From Aspidiotus rigidus (Eukaryota; Arthropoda; Insecta; Hemiptera; Diaspididae), in contig JAVHKY010000029.1 of the NCBI GenBank assembly GCA_035079385.1, positions 7,502,001 to 7,566,000 on the forward strand: a stretch of DNA of 64,000 bases. The letters are read 5' to 3'. The notes below the pieces were generated by a model, which searched no databases, was not told the DNA's origin, and was given only the letters and a program-made list of their open reading frames with translations. How positions within the stretch are numbered: the first letter of the stretch is position 1; every line of letters begins with the position of its first letter. Made by a program: the position numbers and the translations under genes. Below are positions 57,431 through 64,000 of the stretch, piece after piece.

Positions 57431-58405
57431 TCATATGTGTATCGACTTTGTTCTCCTCGCTTTCATCATCATCAGTCGAAATGCTTTAGAATTTACCTTC
57501 GTCTCGTAAGTTACATTTGGAATTATTTCCATTTCCTTATTCGCTTCGAGATGTACTTCTTGATACACTACTTCTTCCGCGTTATAAAGTTTCAACACCG
57601 AAATCATTTCCGGAGGGACATGTTTATAATCAAGGTATATTTTAAAGAAGACCAAAAAATCGTCACTTCCACTCATGCCGGTGGTTTCTAAAAGCGTCAA
57701 TACGGCCTGTGGTCGTAATTTATAGATAGACTCGATATCGTAATTATCGTTCTTACCATATGATTCAGGCCAAAATATAAGTAAAGAACAGTTTCCAACC
57801 ACACTCGCACGCTTCTGGATAAGGTCATCCACAGTTCTGAAATCGACTTCATACTTCGAGTCTGGGTCAATGAGCGTAATCTTCAGTTCTTCTCCAAAAA
57901 GATCTCGATATGCGTCGATTATTTTACGGTCGACGGAGCCATCACCACATCCAATGGAAATAATCTCAATTCTACCTCCTTGGGTTTCATTTTTGCAAAA
58001 ATGCGCGGCATACGACACAAAATTGTTTATTCCAATACCGAGTATACCCGGATGAAACGTATAGTTGGTGTAACGTTTATAATAAATCAGTTTGTGGTCC
58101 AAATTCTGCTCGTATAAAACAGGTGTAGGATAGGTTAAATTAATTCTACCACGGGGAAAATCGTAAATCTCACGTTCTTCAAATGGCGTTCTTTCAACAG
58201 CACGGTTCAGGATTGATTCCGTACCTGTTTCATTCGAGTTGCGTACCAGGCTCATATTTTGATCTGGTCTCACCGTCGTGGGTGCTTCATAGCTTTCAAT
58301 ACTTATGTTGGATGATTGATTTTGAGAACGTTGTCGCTGCAACTCCACTCGGGCGAAAGCGTGACCTATTACATAAAAACTTGAAATAAAGTACAATAAT
58401 TTCAT
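57431..58405 (-). CDS. Secreted methyltransferase-fold protein, single exon
   Basis: The 324-aa frame starts with a clear signal peptide (MKLLYFISSFYVIGHAFA, residues 1-18), then a Ser/Gln-rich stretch. Residues 144-182 look like the SAM-binding half of a class I methyltransferase fold: GRIEIISIGCGDGSVDRK with the glycine loop (151-156), and KITLIDPD ending in the acidic strand (175-182). Later parts contain LLIFWPESYGKNDNYDI and RPQAVLTLLE. About seven N-glycosylation sites (for example 33, 50, 58, 114, 139, 205, 297) fit secretion. Methyltransferases are seldom exported, so it may be a salivary or gut protein with changed function. There is no intron in the frame. A truncated paralogue lies at 52982-53470. 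The enzyme class is inferred from motifs only. Confidence 0.65.
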   Translation of the reverse strand: MKLLYFISSFYVIGHAFARVELQRQRSQNQSSNISIESYEAPTTVRPDQNMSLVRNSNETGTESILNRAVERTPFEEREIYDFPRGRINLTYPTPVLYEQNLDHKLIYYKRYTNYTFHPGILGIGINNFVSYAAHFCKNETQGGRIEIISIGCGDGSVDRKIIDAYRDLFGEELKITLIDPDSKYEVDFRTVDDLIQKRASVVGNCSLLIFWPESYGKNDNYDIESIYKLRPQAVLTLLETTGMSGSDDFLVFFKIYLDYKHVPPEMISVLKLYNAEEVVYQEVHLEANKEMEIIPNVTYETKVNSKAFRLMMMKARRTKSIHI

Positions 58406-58419
58406 TATAAAACCCAGAA

Positions 58420-58944
58420 ATGAATACTATTATCTTCCAAATTATGTGAGGTGAACCATTGTATCGGGTTGTTCAGGAAAAGAATTCAGTACAGACAGAA
58501 AAGATATCAAGTTTCAGTTGGTTATCTAGAATTCAATATGCGATAAATTGGCTAACTTGTAATCAATTATCGCCCGTGTTTATCGTTGATTGACGTTAAA
58601 ATGTAATTTTAATGCTTCGGTTAACGATGAATGGAATTTGTAGACATACATTTACTTAGTTTTAGGAGTTGACAAAATTTTACTCGGGAGAATTGACCGA
58701 TAAAAAATGAAATAAAAAATAAAACGAGAATTGACCAAGTGAAAAAAAGGGCTGCTAAATAATGAACGAGGCTAAATTTAATTTCTGACAAGTCCCAAAG
58801 TTTCCACGGTCACTAGCAGGTGAAGATACATAAATGTACCCGCGGCTATTGCGGAGAGTATCAGGGGGAGACTATGTGGAGGAAGAACTAGTCCGGTGGG
58901 ATTTCGTTATAACCCAGGAAGATTAGGCTCAAAAATAAGAATAA
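58420..58944. other. 5' flank of the secreted gene
   Basis: AT-rich. 58740-58900 matches 53405-53560 beside the truncated paralogue, so the duplicated unit reaches at least to 58900. No TATA box is certain. Confidence 0.45.
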
Positions 58945-58946
58945 AT

Positions 58947-59490
58947 GGAAATAAATGCCGACAAAGGTTTTTTTCGTGGATTGTGTTTAAAATGGTCTCC
59001 TGATAAACATACTAAAAGTCCACAGCGATCAGAGAGCGGGCCCTCCCCCAAAGGGGGTCAAAGTACCACAAAAATTAGTTTTCTGAAAATAAATCGAAAA
59101 CTAAACATCAGAGAAAAAGAAATTTCGAACAAAAGTTGTTCCTCATCAAATTTCCTATGAATTTCACTATATGTATGTCAACTTGGTCCAAATACTCGAG
59201 GTGAAAAGTTGGTTTGAAAGTTGAGCGATTTTCTAAAATTTTTGATTTTTAATGTTAGTGTAGTGGTTTCGGAAAAAAAAAGAACATTGCGACATAGTAA
59301 AGGTCTGATTGCTGGAAATGGTCGAGAAAGAAGTCCAAAACGACATACTAACTTCTCCATGTTTTTCCCCAAGAGCATCTTTTTCATGGGGGTTGAAAAT
59401 GCCTCAAAATCAGTTTTTTGTAAATATCCCGCTTAATACGCATTTTAGAGAAAAAAGTCATCAGTCAAAAATTATCCCTCGTGAAATTTC
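58947..59490 (+). repeat. Interspersed repeat X, copy 2
   Basis: Inverse of 22362-22930. The conserved frame starts at 59309 (MLEMVEKEVQNDILTS, then NIPLNTHFREKSHQSK). Confidence 0.7.
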
Positions 59491-59653
59491 CTATCGGACT
59501 ACGTATTTCATTTCTAACCGATACGTCAGGCCTATTCAAGTAATTCTTATGTCGGGCAGCTTTCACGGTGAAGAAATTTTCGCGGCCCAGAAAATTTTTA
59601 ATGAGAAAAAAAAAAACAGTGACGATACAAAATAGTTTCAATTTACATTTACG

Positions 59654-61230
59654 CTAGTGAGAAAATTGATGAACCTTAAAATTTTGAGCGAGTTTCGAAA
59701 AATTCGGTTCATACGTCGTCAGCGCGATTCGAAGACAATCCTCCAGTTTGCCATCTAATAAACTCGACCTTGAATTACATTTGATGGCGTTCATATGTGA
59801 GAAAGGCGATTCGCATGCGTACGTTGACCCGAACATGGTCAAAAAAAGTAAACTGAATTTCTTTAAAGTAGGATACGTAACAGAATCAATTTCAACCCAA
59901 AATTGGTGGTAATCGCTAGCAACAAAACGGTCACTCTCAGCAGATGATTCTTTCAGGTCGATCAATTCCATATGGAAGCTCCCTTCATCAATGGCGAGAC
60001 TGGAAGAACGTAAAAAATGATCCAAATTGTTGGGCATTTCCCATTTGAAAGGGTTCTTCACAAATTTGATGACATTCTTGTCAATGTTGAAGTCAGAGAA
60101 GCGATTAAACGAATCCGTTCCTTCAAGTTACGGCTATCCATAATGAACGTGACTCCACGTCGGAGTATTCGTCTTTCACGTTCAGAGAAGCGATTTGCAA
60201 AATTATCTTGCAGTGCGGATAAGAAGTTAGTCATGATAGGGGTGACATTGATACTATTCTCAGAAGCTTTGACGATGGCGCGCATTCTTGGGAAGTGTAC
60301 CAATTTTCCTTGTAGGTCAGCAGATAAAACGTGAATTTTTTTTTCAAATGCGCTCACTTTTTCAATCAGATCGATAATACATTGACCTCTTCCCTGCAGT
60401 TGATTGTTCAGGCCATTCGTATGATGAAAAATGTCGGGTAGGAATGCAACATCGAGCATGAAATCTTCATTCCCGAGAATTTCTAAGAAATCCTCAGCTC
60501 TTTTCATGGTTTTTGAGCCTAGAAATGCAACTAACTTATTTCTTCCTTCAGATCGATGAATCGTGCCAAGACTTCACCTTTGCTGAGCCAACGCACCTCA
60601 TTATACATGAGAATGTCCCGATGGTGCGCAGACATGTCTTCCAACATCTTTCGAAACAATAGATGTTGGAGGCTAGACTTCGACCTTATGCAATCTATAA
60701 TTTTCATGATAGTCTCCATTACGTTTTTAAAATGCCCAGAAAGCTTAGCACACAAGACGCTCTGATGAATGATGCAGTGCAATGACTGTATAGTAGGAGC
60801 TATACTTCCTTCAATCTTTGCACAAAACCACTCGTCTTGCCCACCATAGATGGGGCTCTGTCAGTTACCAGTAAGCAGATCTTTTTCAGATCAAGTCCGT
60901 TATTGTCACGAAAGAATTTCTCGGTAATATCGAATATATCAGAACCAGTAGTATGCCCCTCCATGGATAGTAGAGCTAGCAATTCTTCTCGAAAATTACT
61001 ACCATCGAAGTAACGCACAATGAGATTCAACTGCGCTTGGTCAGTAGTATCAGTTGATTCATCTACCGCTAATAACATTACTTCGACACGCTTCAGTTGG
61101 TACGAATTTATAATTTTTTGATTCCCGATTTTTCAATTGCCATTCATGAAATCAGAGCGAATGTTACGTACTTTTCGCGGGCCGTTTTGACAACTTCGGC
61201 GGGCCGGGTTTGGCCGCCAGTTGAATAAGT
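59654..61230 (-). pseudogene. hAT transposase relic (GTF2IRD2/ZBED5-type)
   Basis: The pieces on the minus strand are 61078-60800 (MLLAVDESTDTTDQAQLNLI, then ICLLVTDRAPSMVGK, two catalytic Asp regions), 60782-60531 (CIIHQSVLCAK, then YNEVRWLSKGEVLARF), 60507-60058 (FLPDIFHHTNGLNNQLQGRG, then VTFIMDSRNLKERIRLI) and 60061-59654 (FGSTYACESPFSHMNAIK, the C-terminal hAT dimerisation block, then DCLRIALTTYEP). The N-terminal finger is missing and there are frame changes near 60790, 60520 and 60060. GCGGGCCGGGTTTGGCC at ~61195 resembles the ends of the MITE at 47577-47985. Confidence 0.8.
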
Positions 61231-61239
61231 GATAGTCAG

Positions 61240-62205
61240 CTCAAAAATTCATGGAAATTGAGCCTCCGCTATGCAAATCTGTGAATAACGCGCTCCTTGC
61301 CGAGAGATGACGTCGTACAATAATCTCATTATGAAACTTGATTGAAATAGAAATTCAAGTCAGTACCCATCTACTTCCGAAATGGACCTGTTTGTAGTAC
61401 CGGAAAGATACCGAGTTTCCATTGTTTATCTTGGAGTTAATAAGCAATAAATGAGTTACGTAATTACTGATTAATTTCAACTCGGCTTATCGTTTCTAAC
61501 TGATTGCAGGCCTTAAATGTTGTAATTTCAATTTCCAATCATTTTGGTTACAATGTAACGCCATGCTGTATTAAATTCGAAAACATAATCTATCCATAGT
61601 TTTAGAGGCGACGCAAAAATAGATCGTTCAATCATTATAAAAAAAACAAAAAATTGGTGCTAGGATTAGCATTTAATTTAATCTGACGGTATTCAGATCG
61701 AATTGCAATTTTTAATGTGAGTGGTGGCACCTAGACGCGTATTGTTGATGGAGGGTGAGGCAAATATAGATGGATACTTTTTTTGTAAGCCCCTACTTTT
61801 GAATTTAGAAATTTAACACCATTGTGACGACAATTTTGTCATCAATTTTGGCCATTGAAAAACGTACTTCTTATCGTCAACCATTTATATAGAATTTCTT
61901 TCAGTGGTGTCTTCAAAAGTTTGGAAAACAATACTCGACGAAGTAAAACTAAGGAAGTATTATTTTGATCAATTATCTTTTTAATTAGACATGTAGGCAA
62001 AAATGGTAAACCCGTTGAGAGATTTATTCAATTCTTTCTAAATGTTGGATACAAAGCTCAACACATCATCCACTACAGAAAGAACGCGCTATCCATTTGA
62101 CCTCTAGGGTAGTGTGGAACTGAATTGAGAAAACACGTCTCTTTACACGTTCCCTGTTGAAATTTTGACCTCCGAGACGTATATGACAGAGGACTTGCGC
62201 CTTCC
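61240..62205. other. Unassigned stretch
   Basis: AT-rich, no coding frame or repeat recognised. Confidence 0.35.
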
Positions 62206-62210
62206 TATCA

Positions 62211-62212
62211 TA

Positions 62213-62306
<94 letters not shown>

Positions 62307-62377
62307 AACTAAATAAATAATTATATGAAATTAATTAATTAATTGATTAAATAAATAAATAAAAGTTAATAAGTAAG

Positions 62378-62412
<35 letters not shown>

Positions 62413-62440
62413 ATTAATTAATTAATTAATTAAAGAAGCA
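62211..62440. repeat. Compound microsatellite (AAAT)n(AAAG)n and TTAA-rich array
   Basis: About ten ATAA units, then about fourteen AAAG units to 62307. A second run of AAAT/TTAA units follows to 62435. Confidence 0.9.
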
Positions 62441-62441
62441 A

Positions 62442-63230
62442 AATTTTTCAAAGGCCATTTTGGCCGGACAGTGGACGGCAAATCTTTCAAAAAAAAACTC
62501 ATACCAGGTTCCCTGTTGAAAGCATTGCGTATCCACTCACTTGAAGGGGCTATCTTTCAAGCTGTATACATCAATCCCTGAGCAAAATATGATATGATAC
62601 AACAGGGACATGGAATACCTCACAAGGACGTTCTCAGTCTCATGGTGTATGAAGCATTGCATAACTAGTTTCTCAAAGGGGCTATCTTTCAGACTGTATA
62701 TACCCACCATCAAGCTATATAATTATGATAGGAGGGGGCTTGAAAAATTGTTGAGCTCCAAGATTGAGATGGCGGATGTTCTTTCAAAAAACCACCCGAT
62801 AAAACAGGTTCCATATTGACATTTTCATGGAAGGAGGGGACTCGGAAAACACGGGGATGGCAGGGGACCTGTTTTATGGGGCACGTGAGATCTGCAAACT
62901 GTAGATTGTGACGTCACAGCCCCAGACTTTGGAGCTATAGGAGGAAACCTTTAGAAAACTAATCTATGACGTCATCAGGATAGGACGTCACAAGCCTGAC
63001 CTATGACATCATCAAACTTTGACGTGACAGCCCCCTCCCCCAAGCTATATAATATGATAGAAGGGGAACTTGGAGAAACTACCGGTACTGCTTCTTTAAC
63101 AGAGTTCAACAAGGGGCAACGGGGAACCTGTTTTATGGGGCACTCAGGATATGGAAAACGTATGACGTCATGTGATTAAGATCCTCTCGAGGTTCAAATT
63201 TCAAAAATCTGCGTGCAAGTTTGCGCGCCT
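62442..63230. other. Repeat-like sequence without gene
   Basis: AACAGGTTCC or its inverse GGAACCTG recurs at least five times (for example near 62505, 62808, 63127). GGGGACTCGG and AGGGGAACTTGGAGAAAC variants of the dispersed motif are present. Confidence 0.4.
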
Positions 63231-63234
63231 GTAC

Positions 63235-63835
63235 AGTCTTCGAAAAAACGACGGCTTCCTTAACGAAGTTAAACAAGAAACGCAGGGAACCTGTTATACG
63301 TTTCAAATTGGTTTTGGTATTGAGAATTCACGCAAACCTAGACCTAGTATAAAGCTAGTATGAAGGAGGCCTAGATGTACAATAAACCTAGTATAAAATA
63401 GGACGTCATCAGTGACCTGGACCTATATTAGGGACTTTGAAATGTATATCTCGAGAGTCAAAATTTATTCAAAGTCCCCCTCCTATCATATGTAGCTCGG
63501 AATTCGAAATTTTTATGTTTTTTGCTGGACGGCGCACGGCGATTTTCTCTAATACCCCTATAAAACAGGTTCCTGTTAAAATTTCGATTGAGGGACTCGG
63601 AAATATATGACAGGAGGGCGACATAGAAAAAACGACGGCTTCCTCAACAAAGTTGAACGAGGATCGCAGGGAATCTGAGCTATGAGTCAATTTGGTTTTG
63701 ATATTGAGAATTCAAGGATGCCGAGACCTAGGATAGAACTAATATAAGAGAGGCCTAGACATCCTATAAGTCTAGTATAAAATAGGATGTCATCAGTGAC
63801 CTTGATCTACTTTAGAAACTTCAAATGCAAAACGA
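63235..63835. repeat. Direct repeat, two ~200-bp units (period ~390)
   Basis: 63235-63445 and 63625-63835 share AACGACGGCTTCCT, then TTGAGAATTCA, GAGGCCTAGA, CTAGTATAAAATAGGA and GTCATCAGTGACCT. A short piece of the same unit is at 5610-5650. Confidence 0.7.
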
Positions 63836-64000
63836 CCACATAACAACCGCAGTTTTCATGATGCAATATATTAGTCTTGATAGGGTGGGGTTGTTAGGTT
63901 GGTTGAAAAGTGTTCTTCTTTGAGTACCATAATTTTTATTGTGGAATGTTGAGCTGTATTTTATTTGATGTTCCTAAAGGATTCTTGAACCTGTAACCCA

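Overview
The window looks like repeat-rich nuclear DNA of an insect. Coding capacity is low and AT content is high. GT-AG introns can be seen (40693-40765; between the exons at 23677-24168). The last exons of an insect-type gustatory receptor are present, together with Penelope-like, LINE, BEL/Pao and hAT elements and a short (CCTAA)n stretch. A sap-feeding hemipteran such as a whitefly would fit, but that is a guess from memory; the sequence does not prove it.

Layout. 0-5 kb: a Penelope relic at the edge, then a complete 3150-bp hAT element (478-3627) with an 8-bp target duplication, a degenerate ~140-bp tandem repeat and a Cys-rich gene fragment. 6.1-20.6 kb: a direct segmental duplication (about 6113-10473 and 11024-20594). 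Each copy carries an AAA-ATPase-like/PD-(D/E)XK-type gene on the minus strand followed by a small lysine-rich ORF. Copy 1 has a ~470-bp palindrome that broke the small ORF. Copy 2 has three insertions (1192-bp TIR element, 1488-bp insert, second 3150-bp hAT), and copy 1 supplies the empty site for each. The hAT has also replaced the C-terminus of the second AAA-like gene. 20.6-31 kb: a LINE RNase H relic, the gustatory receptor exons, and an AT-rich ~1.1-kb tandem duplication. The second unit of that duplication carries a 176-bp insert that can fold like a hammerhead ribozyme and a 186-bp inverted-repeat insert.

31-46 kb: a Foldback-like element made of inverted tandem repeats (31320-33505), a frameshifted Penelope element with a hAT MITE at its 3' end, a LINE tail, an unrecognised two-exon gene (40571-41111), a large family of GACTTGGAAAAATTT-containing repeats with 45-bp minisatellites, a BEL/Pao relic and a GIY-YIG Penelope tail. 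46-64 kb: another copy of the same repeat family, a 409-bp hAT MITE, four further Penelope copies or fragments, a hAT transposase relic (59.65-61.08 kb), and two paralogues of a secreted methyltransferase-fold protein (intact 57431-58405; truncated 52982-53470).

Few genes here look functional: the two AAA-like copies, the 65-aa ORF at 14402-14599, the secreted methyltransferase-like gene, the two-exon gene at 40.6-41.1 kb and the gustatory receptor exons. The rest is a dense record of transposition, in which internal duplications reveal several insertions exactly. Identities are read by eye from sequence and motifs; no search was run.
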